From: Polaromonas sp.
Lineage (GTDB): Bacteria; Pseudomonadota; Gammaproteobacteria; Burkholderiales; Burkholderiaceae_C
Assembly: GCA_026786065.1 (NCBI GenBank)
Contig: JAJAYS010000270.1
Location: 1-5,635, forward strand
Direction: 5' to 3'
DNA length: 5,635 nucleotides
Shown: piece by piece, positions 1 through 5,635 of the stretch
How the letters are laid out: each line of letters opens with the position of its first letter
Numbering within the stretch: the stretch's first letter is position 1
Notes under the pieces: model-generated
Told to the model about the DNA's origin: nothing
The model's input: the letters and a program-made list of their open reading frames with translations, nothing else
Database searches by the model: none
Program-made: the position numbers and the translations under genes

Positions 1-14
1 AAGGTTCAGGGCTG

Positions 15-434
15 ATGAGCGGTCTCGCCGCCCTGCAGCCGGCCGCCCTCGCCCCGACGGCCAGCGCCGCCGACAGCGAGCTCGAGGCGCGGCTGGCCGA
101 CGTCGAGGCGCGCCTGTCGGCGCTCGGCAATGCCCTGCGCGCCCGCGACGCCACGGCCATCGACCTGCACGCCAGCGAGCTGCATCGGGCGCTCTCGAGC
201 GCCATCAGCCACTTTTCGGATGCCTCGCGCAGCGGCCGCGTGCCGCCGGCCCTGCGCACCCGGCTGGCCAACGCCAGCGGCCAGGTCGCGGCACAGCGCG
301 AGTCGCTGGCACGCGCCACCGCCGCCCTCGATCGCGCCATCGACGTGCTGCTGCCGCGCGACGGCATGCCGCTCTACTCGGCCTACGGCAACGCCGACCG
401 CGGCCTCTTCAAGAGCGGCGTCATCCGCGCCTGA
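15..434 (+). CDS. Small alanine-rich helical (coiled-coil-like) protein, function unknown
   Basis: This encodes a 139-residue soluble protein that I cannot assign to a family with confidence. Residues ~19-65 and ~79-112 are rich in Ala, Leu, Glu and Arg with heptad-like spacing, suggesting two long helices. The tail is less repetitive: a DVLLPR stretch (~110-115), then YSAYG (~121-125), ending SGVIRA. No signal peptide or membrane segment is seen. The helical hairpin and size resemble small export chaperones such as FlgN/FliT, but that is only an analogy. The ATG overlaps a TGA in another frame (TGATG at 13-17), so it could be translationally coupled to a gene ending at base 15. An AAGG at 1-4 lies 10 nt upstream. 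The reading frame is also open to the left edge, so a start outside the window is possible. Codon use (nearly all G/C third positions) supports a real gene. Confidence 0.7.
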   Translation: MSGLAALQPAALAPTASAADSELEARLADVEARLSALGNALRARDATAIDLHASELHRALSSAISHFSDASRSGRVPPALRTRLANASGQVAAQRESLARATAALDRAIDVLLPRDGMPLYSAYGNADRGLFKSGVIRA

Positions 435-462
435 GCCGGGCCGGTTCCTTCAGGGCGAAGCG

Positions 463-479
463 CAGGCCGACATGGCCTG
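463..479. terminator. Candidate bidirectional hairpin between convergent genes
   Basis: A perfect inverted repeat, CAGGCC-gacat-GGCCTG, has 6-bp arms and a 5-nt loop. It lies 29 bp after the stop of the small + strand gene and 67 bp from the stop of the convergent acetyltransferase. The position suits a shared terminator. There is no T-tract on either side, so intrinsic termination is not demonstrated, and short GC-rich stems arise often by chance in DNA of this composition. Confidence 0.3.
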
Positions 480-501
480 GGCGCCGACCCGGCATCCACC
501 G

Positions 502-517
502 CGTCGCGGCGGCGGCG
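502..517. terminator. Second candidate hairpin between convergent genes
   Basis: An inverted repeat, CGTCGC-ggcg-GCGACG, has 6-bp arms and a 4-nt loop and lies 29 bp from the acetyltransferase stop codon. With the hairpin at 463-479 it gives the convergent gap two stable stems. No T-run follows on either strand, so its role as a terminator is inferred from position only. Confidence 0.25.
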
Positions 518-545
518 ACGACGCCGGTCCGAAGCCGACGAAGCG

Positions 546-1037
546 TCATGCCGCGCCGGTGCGCTCGAGGTGCAGCGGCTTGACCATCCGCACGCTGGTC
601 TCGCGGCCGCCGTAGTAGCCGGGCAGCCACTGCGTCACCGCGTAGCCCAGGCGGCCATAGAACGACCTCGCCGCCGCATTGCTTGCGCGTGCCTCGAGGG
701 TGATGCGGGCGATGCCGGCGACGCGTGCCGACGCCTCCAGCCACTCGACCATGGCGCTGCCGACGCCGCGGCGGCCATGCGCCGGCTTGACGGCGAGGAG
801 CAGCAGATGCGCTTCCTCGTCGCCGTACTTCATGATCGCGAAGCCGGCGCGATCGGCTTCGCGGACGGCGACGATGGCATTGGTGTCGGGGTGGCGAAGG
901 GTGCGCAGGATGCGTTCCTTCGTCCAGCTCCAGCCGAGGCCGACCTCGACCAGGTCGCGCGACATCTCGGCGATGGCGAGCGCATCGGGGCGGGTCGCGA
1001 AGCGGACGGTGGCGGTCGAGGCCATGGCGACCGCCAT
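546..1037 (-). CDS. GNAT-family N-acetyltransferase
   Basis: This 163-residue cytoplasmic protein is predicted to transfer an acetyl group from acetyl-CoA to an amine; the acceptor cannot be read from the sequence. The length fits a single GNAT domain. The acetyl-CoA pyrophosphate loop (motif A) is at residues ~83-103: VKPAHGRRGVGSAM, preceded by the hydrophobic strand HLLLLAV. The usual first Q/R of the Q/R-x-x-G-x-G/A signature is Gly88, while the two glycines (91, 93) are kept. Motif B is clear at ~112-134, with Asn120, Ala123 and the FYGRLGY segment typical of RimI-like enzymes. The N-terminal part carries a tryptophan pair (Trp36, Trp38) in a probable substrate-side region. The start is uncertain: ATGs at residues 1 and 5 are both possible and neither has a strong Shine-Dalgarno. 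It lies 131 bp downstream of the hydrolase on the same strand, so co-transcription is possible but not compelling. Confidence 0.93.
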   Translation of the reverse strand: MAVAMASTATVRFATRPDALAIAEMSRDLVEVGLGWSWTKERILRTLRHPDTNAIVAVREADRAGFAIMKYGDEEAHLLLLAVKPAHGRRGVGSAMVEWLEASARVAGIARITLEARASNAAARSFYGRLGYAVTQWLPGYYGGRETSVRMVKPLHLERTGAA

Positions 1038-1168
1038 TCTGCGACAACGCCGCAGGGCCTCTGCGGCTGGCTGCAGCGGCTGTATGCCCGCAATGGGTGT
1101 CCGCCGAGCTCCAGCAGACTCGAGAAGACCCCTCTTTGAAGCGAATCGGCCTAAGGCGATCGGCCGGA

Positions 1169-2176
1169 TCAGCTTCTCGGCCCGGCCCCCAGTGTCTTGT
1201 TAAAAAAGCTCAAGACCGCTGCGTCGAAATTCGCGTGAAACGCCGCCCGATCGAAGCCGACGGCACTGGCGCAAATGGCGGGCGCCAGCGACGCAAGCGC
1301 ACTGCTGCAAGGCACCAGAAAGTCGAAGTGTCCGGCATTGGGAACGACGTGATAGTCCGGCGTCTGCGGTAGCGCGAGCCGCACAACTTCTGCATAGCGC
1401 GGGTGCGGAAGAATGACATCGTTCTCGGCGCGCCAGAGCTGCACAGGCACCTTGACGTTCTTGAGCCCGTCCACTGAGAACGTGAATCCAAGCGCGGGTG
1501 CGGCCACGACGGCGGCCTTGATCCGAGGGTCGGCCGCACGGGCCGTTGGGGTCGTGAGGGGCACCGCCATATTGCTGCTGCTCTTCGCGATGAGCTGGCA
1601 TGCAAAGTCTGCGGGGTGCTGGCTGCACATCGGCCCGATCTTCGAAAAATCAGGAATGCCACCGATGCTCACCAGCGTGGTGAAGCCGCCCGACGAGAAG
1701 CCGAACATGCCGATTCGCGCAGGGTCGATCGTGGCATGGCCATCCCAGGTCGACAGCATGTGGTCGATCACCCGGCTGATCTGACGGGGCCGGTCCATGA
1801 CGTCGACGCTGCGGCTCTGGTCCGCATAGTTGTCGCCCGTGTGGGTGACGGCCACCACCACGAAACCGCCGTCAGCCAGAGCAATGGCCGTGTCGAAATG
1901 ACCGAGGAACGAGCTGCCGGTTCCATGCGACATCACCACGAGCGGCAGGGCCTTGCCTTGTGCGGTGCCGTTGACTGCGACGCTCATCGTCGTCGCTCCC
2001 ATCGTCACGGGCTGGGCCGTGGTCTGGCTGGGGTACCAGATGCCGATCTCCAGTGGCTTGCCATCAGGATCGGCGGCAAACCCGTGTTGAAAGCCCGCGG
2101 CATGGGCGCAGGTTCCGCAGAGTGCCAAGACGAGGGTCATGGCCACAGAGAATAGTTTTGAATCGAGCGTTTTCAT
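1169..2176 (-). CDS. Exported alpha/beta-hydrolase (dienelactone hydrolase / PAF-acetylhydrolase-like)
   Basis: This is a 335-residue secreted or periplasmic serine hydrolase, probably an esterase or lipase of the 'predicted dienelactone hydrolase' type; the substrate is unknown. A signal peptide is plain: Lys2 and Lys7, a hydrophobic core at ~8-20, and AHA-A at 24-27 for signal peptidase I. Cys20 lacks a proper lipobox. The mature protein opens with a beta-rich segment (PLEIGIWYPS), then the oxyanion loop SHGTGSS (83-89). The nucleophile elbow is GFSSGG, with Ser161. The probable acid is Asp253 (RAENDVILPH) and the catalytic histidine His283 (NAGHFDFLVP). Cys184, Cys193, Cys290 and Cys302 could form disulfides in the periplasm. 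The start is supported by GAGGT 9 nt upstream and by the signal peptide beginning right there. It is divergent from the cyclase across ~190 bp. Confidence 0.93.
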   Translation of the reverse strand: MKTLDSKLFSVAMTLVLALCGTCAHAAGFQHGFAADPDGKPLEIGIWYPSQTTAQPVTMGATTMSVAVNGTAQGKALPLVVMSHGTGSSFLGHFDTAIALADGGFVVVAVTHTGDNYADQSRSVDVMDRPRQISRVIDHMLSTWDGHATIDPARIGMFGFSSGGFTTLVSIGGIPDFSKIGPMCSQHPADFACQLIAKSSSNMAVPLTTPTARAADPRIKAAVVAAPALGFTFSVDGLKNVKVPVQLWRAENDVILPHPRYAEVVRLALPQTPDYHVVPNAGHFDFLVPCSSALASLAPAICASAVGFDRAAFHANFDAAVLSFFNKTLGAGPRS

Positions 2177-2366
2177 CGGTGACAGACCTCTGTGCAGTTG
2201 ACGTCGGTCATTGTCTGCAGGGCCCCGCAGACCGTCTTGTGCCTTGCGACGAAGTGCCGATTCGATGCGCCAAGCGACAACCGGACGCCGCGAGCGAATG
2301 CGGCACGGACTGAAAAGGCACGGCCCGATGCCGGCGTCTCCGTGGTGCCATTAGAGTCAAGGGCAG
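2177..2366. promoter_or_regulatory. Divergent intergenic region between hydrolase and cyclase
   Basis: These 190 bp separate two divergently transcribed genes, so they should hold both promoters. I see no -35/-10 pair with good spacing for sigma-70 on either strand. TTGACG at 2198-2203 reads as a -35 on the + strand but has no acceptable -10 about 17 bp further on. A short ORF crossing the region (2192-2737) has no coding features and is not called. Confidence 0.4.
2186..2190 (-). promoter_or_regulatory. Ribosome binding site of the exported hydrolase
   Basis: Read on the - strand this is GAGGT, 9 nt before the ATG whose complement is at 2174-2176. It fixes the hydrolase start at the beginning of the signal peptide. 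Confidence 0.6.
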
Positions 2367-3443
2367 ATGATCGCCACACTTTCCGCCGTCACGCGCGAAC
2401 GACTGAGGCGCTTCATGCGCATCGTGCGCGTGGCCGCGATCATCGGTGCGGGCTTCGGTGCAGTCTACGCCGGCGCGATTGCCGGACCGGGCGCACGCTC
2501 GCTGCTCGGTTCCCTGCTGATCTCCATACCGATCGGTGTCATCGTCGCCCTGCTCACGAGTTCATCGATCGCCGGCATCGAGATCTTCCTGCTGCCCCGC
2601 GCTTCGATGCGATGGCTCGACGCGCTGCCGTTCGCTGCGGTGTTGGTCCTGAAGACGCTTGTCTACGGCGCGATCGTGGGGGCGGTCCTCGCCGGCCAGC
2701 CGGGAGAGCGCTTGTTGGGCGTCGTCACCGTCTATAGCGTGCGCACCGGGCTGATTGCGGTTTGCCTCTCGCTCGTGCCCGTTGCCGTCGTGGTGATGAT
2801 GTTTCAGGCCGCGGGCCTCGTCGGCTACCGCACGTTCATGGCTCTTCTGCTTGGGAAATATCGCCGGCCCTACGCCGAGCGACGCTTCTTCCTCTTCGTC
2901 GATGTGGTGGGCTCGACCGCGATCGCCGAGCGGCTCGGGGCGCTGGAGGCACATCGCTTCCTCGCCGCTGTGTTTTCGGCCGTCGCCGAACCGATCGAGA
3001 TGTGCCGCGGCGAAATCTACCAATACGTCGGTGACGAGATCGTCATCACCTGGGTCGAGGCCGACGGCGTTGCCGATGCGCGGGCGTTGCGCTGCTTCTT
3101 CGCGATGCGCGCGGCGCTCGCCGCCGACGCGAACCGGTTTGTCCAACGCTTTGGCGTGCAACCGGAGCTGCGTGCGGCCCTGCATCTGGGCGAGGTCATC
3201 GCCGGCGAGGTCGGCCAGGTGCGCCGTGCGATCGTCTTCCATGGCGACGTCATGAACACGACCGGGCGCCTCGAGCAGGCGACCCGCGAACTCGGATGCT
3301 TCTTCATCGCATCGGCGGAAGCGCTCGCCTCCCTTGGCCCGCCGCCCGAGATCCGTACCCACGACCTTGGCGCGCTGGCGCTGCGCGGACGCGTCGAGCC
3401 CATCCATGCGTTCCGCGTCGAACATTCGGATAGGAGCGTTTGA
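2367..3443 (+). CDS. Membrane-anchored class III adenylate/guanylate cyclase
   Basis: This 358-residue inner-membrane protein has a C-terminal catalytic domain expected to make a cyclic nucleotide from a nucleoside triphosphate. The N-terminal half has about four membrane segments, near residues 20-40, 45-65, 88-110 and 125-147, with the charged stretch GKYRRPYAERR (163-173) leading to the cytoplasmic domain. The catalytic domain (~173-350) begins with FLFVDVVGST, supplying metal ligand Asp179. The second metal ligand is Asp223 in YQYVGDEIVITW. The transition-state pair is Asn297 and Arg301 in GDVMNTTGRLE, and the domain closes with the usual LRGRVEPIHAF. The two base-selecting positions, normally Lys and Asp (or Thr) in adenylate cyclases, are Gln219 and Val290. 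The YQYVGDE and GDxxNTT wording recalls a membrane cyclase subfamily known from Bacteroidetes and Alphaproteobacteria, so product specificity is open. Class III enzymes work as dimers. The ATG is preceded by AAGGG only 3 nt away, so Met17 is an alternative start. Confidence 0.92.
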   Translation: MIATLSAVTRERLRRFMRIVRVAAIIGAGFGAVYAGAIAGPGARSLLGSLLISIPIGVIVALLTSSSIAGIEIFLLPRASMRWLDALPFAAVLVLKTLVYGAIVGAVLAGQPGERLLGVVTVYSVRTGLIAVCLSLVPVAVVVMMFQAAGLVGYRTFMALLLGKYRRPYAERRFFLFVDVVGSTAIAERLGALEAHRFLAAVFSAVAEPIEMCRGEIYQYVGDEIVITWVEADGVADARALRCFFAMRAALAADANRFVQRFGVQPELRAALHLGEVIAGEVGQVRRAIVFHGDVMNTTGRLEQATRELGCFFIASAEALASLGPPPEIRTHDLGALALRGRVEPIHAFRVEHSDRSV

Positions 3444-3661
3444 AGAGCGCTCCACAACGCTGCCCCTTTCGGGTCGAAACCGCAAAAGAAGTTGCGCTGC
3501 ACGACACAGGGCTCAGGCAGCTGCGAGAGCATCTCTGAAAGTCGGGCATTGCGATCCGACTCGCTCAGCGACGACAGGTAGTTGTGCCCCTGGTTGGCGC
3601 TGGCCTGAATGCAGCTTGCCGAAAGGGCAAGACATGCGCATCCAATCTTGCTGACTTTCAT
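3444..3661 (-). pseudogene. 3'-truncated gene for a small secreted protein
   Basis: The first ~71 codons look like a genuine secreted protein. A signal peptide (residues 1-22, Lys2/Lys5, hydrophobic core, cleavage after ASA) is followed by a short helical segment (LSESDRNARLSEML) and then CVVQRNFFCGFDPKGAALW. That last stretch resembles small uncharacterised proteobacterial secreted proteins in which an aromatic-rich FF-G-D-xG-xA-W segment leads into a W-x-x-x-C motif and a further C-terminal part. Here the Cys is absent (Gln74) and similarity stops near residue 71-73. From there the frame enters the 3' end of the convergent cyclase and runs as its antisense to a stop at 3017, giving a 214-residue open frame whose last ~140 residues are a low-complexity shadow. 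I read it as a gene that lost its 3' part at a rearrangement, or less likely a new chimeric ORF. The start is secure: AAGGAG lies 7 nt upstream. Confidence 0.6.
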
Positions 3662-3668
3662 CGGGTGT

Positions 3669-3674
3669 CTCCTT
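3669..3674 (-). promoter_or_regulatory. Strong ribosome binding site of the truncated secreted-protein gene
   Basis: Read on the - strand this is AAGGAG, 7 nt before the ATG complementary to 3659-3661. It is the best Shine-Dalgarno in the window and the main reason to accept that a real gene begins here although its 3' end is lost. Confidence 0.75.
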
Positions 3675-3843
3675 CCAGGTGAAGAATCAACGTTGAAACC
3701 GTCGCAGCGACTTCTGCACCGCTTGAGCGGGCCGCTGCCGATCCCGAACGCTGCCCTGCAAGCGCCAGGTGCCCTACGCAGCCGGGCCGTGGGGCGGGAA
3801 AACAGCGTTTAAATTCCCTATCCCCTCACGGATTTATTTATTG
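3675..3843. promoter_or_regulatory. Intergenic region upstream of the symporter and of the truncated gene
   Basis: This divergent gap should contain promoters for both flanking genes. Its last ~40 bp (from 3803) are markedly AT-rich compared with the surroundings, including GTTTAAATT and ATTTATTTATT just before the symporter ATG; this may be a promoter or leader. No well-spaced -35/-10 pair is evident. Two 11-bp palindromes, GTCGCaGCGAC (3701-3711) and AGCGGgCCGCT (3726-3736), lie 25 bp apart start to start and could be operator-like or chance. Confidence 0.3.
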
Positions 3844-5256
3844 ATGCACACCCTTGCCGATATTTGTATTGCGCTGATCCTGCTCACCGCCCTGCTGTGG
3901 GCCGGGCTGGCGCTGCGCGCGCAGGTCGGCGTTTTCAGGCGCCTGTTTTTGCCGGTGTCAGTGATTGCGGGCGCGCTGGGGCTGCTGCTGGGGCCGCAGC
4001 TTGCTGGGCCGCTGCTGCAGGGACTCTCGCCGTGGGCTGGCGGGCTGATTCCCGATACCAGCGTCGCCGTTTGGGCCCAGTTGCCGGGGCTTCTGATCAG
4101 CGTTGTGTTTGCGGCGCTGTTTTTAGGCAAAGCTTTGCCCGGTGCTGGTGAGATCTGGCGCGGCAGCGGGCCGCAGCTTTTTTTGGGCTACACCATGTCG
4201 TTCGGGCAATACGCGATTGGCCTGCTGCTGGTCATGCTGGTGCTGACGCCCCTGTTCGGCACCAATCCGCTGGCCGGACTGCTGCTGGAGATTTCCATGA
4301 CCGGCGGGCACGGCACGGCAGCCGGGCTGGGGAACACCTTTGAGCAGCTCGGGTTTGCTGAAGGCCGCGACCTGGCACTGGCGCTGGCCACCGTCGGGCT
4401 AGTGGGTGGTTTGCTGCTGGGCACGCTGTTCGTCAATATTGCAGCGCGCAAAAATATCATTGATCCGGGCGGCAGCGCGCTTGAGTCCGGCGCAGCACCG
4501 ATCAAACAGCTGGCCCCGCAGCGCGATGACGAAGCGATCGAGCCGTCAGGCGTGGTTGAGGCGCTGTCGCTGCAGGTCGGGCTGATCGGGTTTGCGGTGC
4601 TGACAGGCATTGCGCTGCAGCAGTTGCTGCAGCAGGCAGAACGCCTGCTGTGGGTGCAGTGGACGGGGCAGCTGATGGCTTACATACCGCTTTTTCCGCT
4701 GGCAATGATTGGCGGCGCACTGCTGCAATGGGCGTTGACCGCCGTCGGCCGGGGATATTGGGTTGATGGCCGGCTGATCGAGCGCATCAGCGGATGTGCG
4801 CTTGACCTCATCATTGTCAGCGCGCTGGCAACACTGTCGCTGTCGGCCATTGGCGCGCAGTTCTGGCCATTTGTACTGCTGGCCGTCGCCGGGCTGGCGT
4901 GGACCAGTTTTTGTTTTCTGGTACTGGCTCCGCGCTTCATGCCCGAGCACTGGTTTGCACGCGGTGTTGGTGACTTCGGCCAAGGCACGGGCATGGTGGT
5001 TAGTGGCCTGGTGCTGATGCGCATGGCAGACCCGAACGGGCGGTCAGGCAACCTGGAGCGTTTTGGCTACAAACAGCTGCTGTTTGAACCTTTTGTCGGC
5101 GGCGGCCTGGTCACCGCACTGGCACTGCCGCTGGCGGCACGTTTTGGATCACAACCGGTTTTGTGGTGGTTTGGCTTGCTCACGCTGCTGACGATTGGCG
5201 GCGGTTTATGGTTGGGCACACGGCTGCGCCGGCAACAGCGCGCCACTGCTACATAG
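3844..5256 (+). CDS. Sodium/glutamate symporter, ESS (GltS-like) family
   Basis: This 470-residue inner-membrane transporter is expected to bring in glutamate or a related carboxylate with Na+; the substrate is inferred from family only. It is almost wholly hydrophobic, with roughly ten or more membrane segments in two halves. The two family signature loops are both present: GGHGTAAG at residues 154-161 and FGQGTGMVVSG at ~378-388, each followed by a hydrophobic helix. Between the halves is a polar loop at ~201-240 with several acidic and basic residues. E. coli GltS has 401 residues, so this is a longer member. The frame is open from 3769, but those 25 extra codons are polar and Pro/Gly-rich. 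The ATG at 3844 leads straight into the first membrane segment (ADICIALILLTALLWAG) and is preferred, although no good Shine-Dalgarno precedes it; TTG at 3841 is an alternative. More C/T-ending and A-containing codons are used than in the genes to its left. Confidence 0.92.
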   Translation: MHTLADICIALILLTALLWAGLALRAQVGVFRRLFLPVSVIAGALGLLLGPQLAGPLLQGLSPWAGGLIPDTSVAVWAQLPGLLISVVFAALFLGKALPGAGEIWRGSGPQLFLGYTMSFGQYAIGLLLVMLVLTPLFGTNPLAGLLLEISMTGGHGTAAGLGNTFEQLGFAEGRDLALALATVGLVGGLLLGTLFVNIAARKNIIDPGGSALESGAAPIKQLAPQRDDEAIEPSGVVEALSLQVGLIGFAVLTGIALQQLLQQAERLLWVQWTGQLMAYIPLFPLAMIGGALLQWALTAVGRGYWVDGRLIERISGCALDLIIVSALATLSLSAIGAQFWPFVLLAVAGLAWTSFCFLVLAPRFMPEHWFARGVGDFGQGTGMVVSGLVLMRMADPNGRSGNLERFGYKQLLFEPFVGGGLVTALALPLAARFGSQPVLWWFGLLTLLTIGGGLWLGTRLRRQQRATAT

Positions 5257-5323
5257 CTGATGCGAGAACCCCGGACATGAACCCCTGCAAGTAGCCCAAA
5301 CAACAAACTGCCGGGCAATCCAC
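5257..5323. other. Short spacer after the symporter, no feature seen
   Basis: These 67 bp between the symporter stop and the permease remnant show no convincing hairpin followed by T residues and no coding pattern. If the symporter has an intrinsic terminator, it is not obvious here. Confidence 0.4.
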
Positions 5324-5530
5324 ACGCCAAGCATCGCTGGCATCCTGCGGTCCCGGGTCGTGCCGATGCTGCTGGCCTTTCAGGGTACCAGTGCGTTGCT
5401 GCTGGCGCCGTTGGCCGCGCTGCTGGCCGTAATTTTCAGCCAGCCGCTGCTGCTTGCAAGTCATCCACAAGTGTTCATGGCTTCGCTGGGCGGCTTTATG
5501 GCGCTTTACTTTCCGCTATTTTGCCGGGCG
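5324..5530 (+). pseudogene. N-terminal remnant of a GntP-family permease
   Basis: In the frame of ATG 5366 the translation reads MLLAFQGTSALLLAPLAALL, then AVIFSQPLLLASHPQVFMAS, LGGFMALYFPLF. This matches the first part of GntP-type (gluconate/organic acid:H+) permeases, where a membrane helix with LLAPLxALL is followed by a FM..LGGF...FFPLFLLGA segment. Intact members have about 450 residues; only ~65 survive. The expected FLLGA is spoiled by what looks like a one-base deletion at the T-run (5518-5521), because GGGCGCC appears in the next frame. Upstream the expected start region reads TPSIAGILRSRVVP, consistent with a decayed MPSIAGIL-type beginning in which ATG has become ACG (5324-5326). 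That is inference. The remnant abuts the transposase fragment on the opposite strand and cannot be functional. Confidence 0.65.
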
Positions 5531-5635
5531 CCCTGGCCGTCAAACTGGCCGGCGCTGGCCAACTCAAACCAGGTCTCGAAATGCGCCGCTACGATGCGGT
5601 ATAGCAAGGTGCGTTCCGGGTGGCGGGGGTTGTGG
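5506..5635 (-). mobile_element. IS91-family transposase remnant (early part), 5' end outside window
   Basis: Read on the - strand, the frame from 5634 down gives HNPRHPERTLLYRIVAAHFE then TWFELASAGQFDGQG. This is the segment near the N-terminus of IS91-like (Y2-type) transposases, just before the zinc-binding Cys cluster. In intact relatives the GQFDGQG is followed by an acidic/His stretch and then an ECGIFAHGF-type motif. Here it breaks off at about 5530 into ARQNSGK and a stop (5506-5508), which is antisense of the permease remnant. No zinc ribbon or catalytic tyrosines are present within the window. The start codon and the element's end lie to the right of the window. Identification rests on ~35 residues recognised by eye. 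Confidence 0.6.

Noticed and set aside
421..1047. 208-residue - strand ORF and 189-residue + strand ORF (570-1139) over the acetyltransferase
   Set aside because: Both are Arg/His/Ala-rich shadow translations of the GNAT gene, which has clear motifs in its own frame.
1145..1170. Possible terminator or hairpin between hydrolase and acetyltransferase (ATCGGCC / GATCGGCCGGATC)
   Set aside because: The symmetry is imperfect, there is no T-tract, and part lies at the end of the hydrolase coding sequence.
1616..2155. 179-residue + strand ORF opposite the hydrolase
   Set aside because: It is the antisense shadow of a gene with signal peptide and catalytic triad; its composition is His/Arg-rich and not protein-like.
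2199..2210. TGAC-gtcg-GTCA inverted repeat in the hydrolase/cyclase gap as an operator
   Set aside because: The arms are only 4 bp and do not extend; this is expected by chance.
2562..3485. 307-residue - strand ORF opposite the cyclase
   Set aside because: It is the antisense shadow of a well-supported cyclase gene: low-complexity charged sequence, no recognisable domain and no supported start.
3769..3843. N-terminal extension of the symporter from ATG 3769
   Set aside because: The added 25 residues are polar and Pro/Gly-rich, cover an intergenic-looking AT-rich stretch and precede the natural first membrane helix; the ATG at 3844 fits better.
1..5635. CRISPR array, tRNA, rRNA or tandem repeats
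   Set aside because: No regularly spaced repeats and no tRNA- or rRNA-like sequence were seen by eye on either strand.

Overview
The window looks like a GC-rich proteobacterial chromosome, most probably a betaproteobacterium of the Burkholderiales type. This placement rests on very strong G/C preference at third codon positions, alanine- and arginine-rich proteins and the kinds of gene present. No ribosomal or other marker gene is present, so it is only an inference.

Left part (1-3443): a small alanine-rich helical protein of unknown function lies on the + strand at the left edge. It converges on a GNAT-family N-acetyltransferase on the - strand, with two GC-rich hairpins between the two stop codons. 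Upstream of the acetyltransferase, on the same strand, is an exported alpha/beta-hydrolase of the dienelactone hydrolase / PAF-acetylhydrolase-like type with a complete catalytic triad. About 190 bp separates the hydrolase from a divergent + strand gene for a membrane-anchored class III nucleotide cyclase. That cyclase keeps its metal-binding aspartates and transition-state Asn/Arg pair but lacks the usual Lys/Asp base-selecting pair.

Middle (3444-3843): the first ~70 codons of a small secreted-protein gene survive on the - strand, with a signal peptide and an excellent ribosome binding site. The recognisable protein stops a few bases from the cyclase stop codon, and the frame then runs on as antisense of the cyclase. 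This is a gene truncated at a recombination boundary. A 182-bp intergenic stretch follows.

Right part (3844-5635): a complete sodium/glutamate symporter of the ESS (GltS-like) family is the only intact gene. Its base and codon use is visibly less GC-extreme than that of the left part. After it come two gene remnants back to back: the first ~65 codons of a GntP-family permease (+), joined within about 10 bases to an early segment of an IS91-family transposase (-) that runs off the right edge.

The intact genes are a mixed set of detoxification/modification, signalling and transport functions and do not form an obvious pathway. What stands out is the pair of sharp junctions flanking the symporter, which mark this as a rearranged stretch of genome. 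I did not find convincing evidence of an undescribed multi-gene system.
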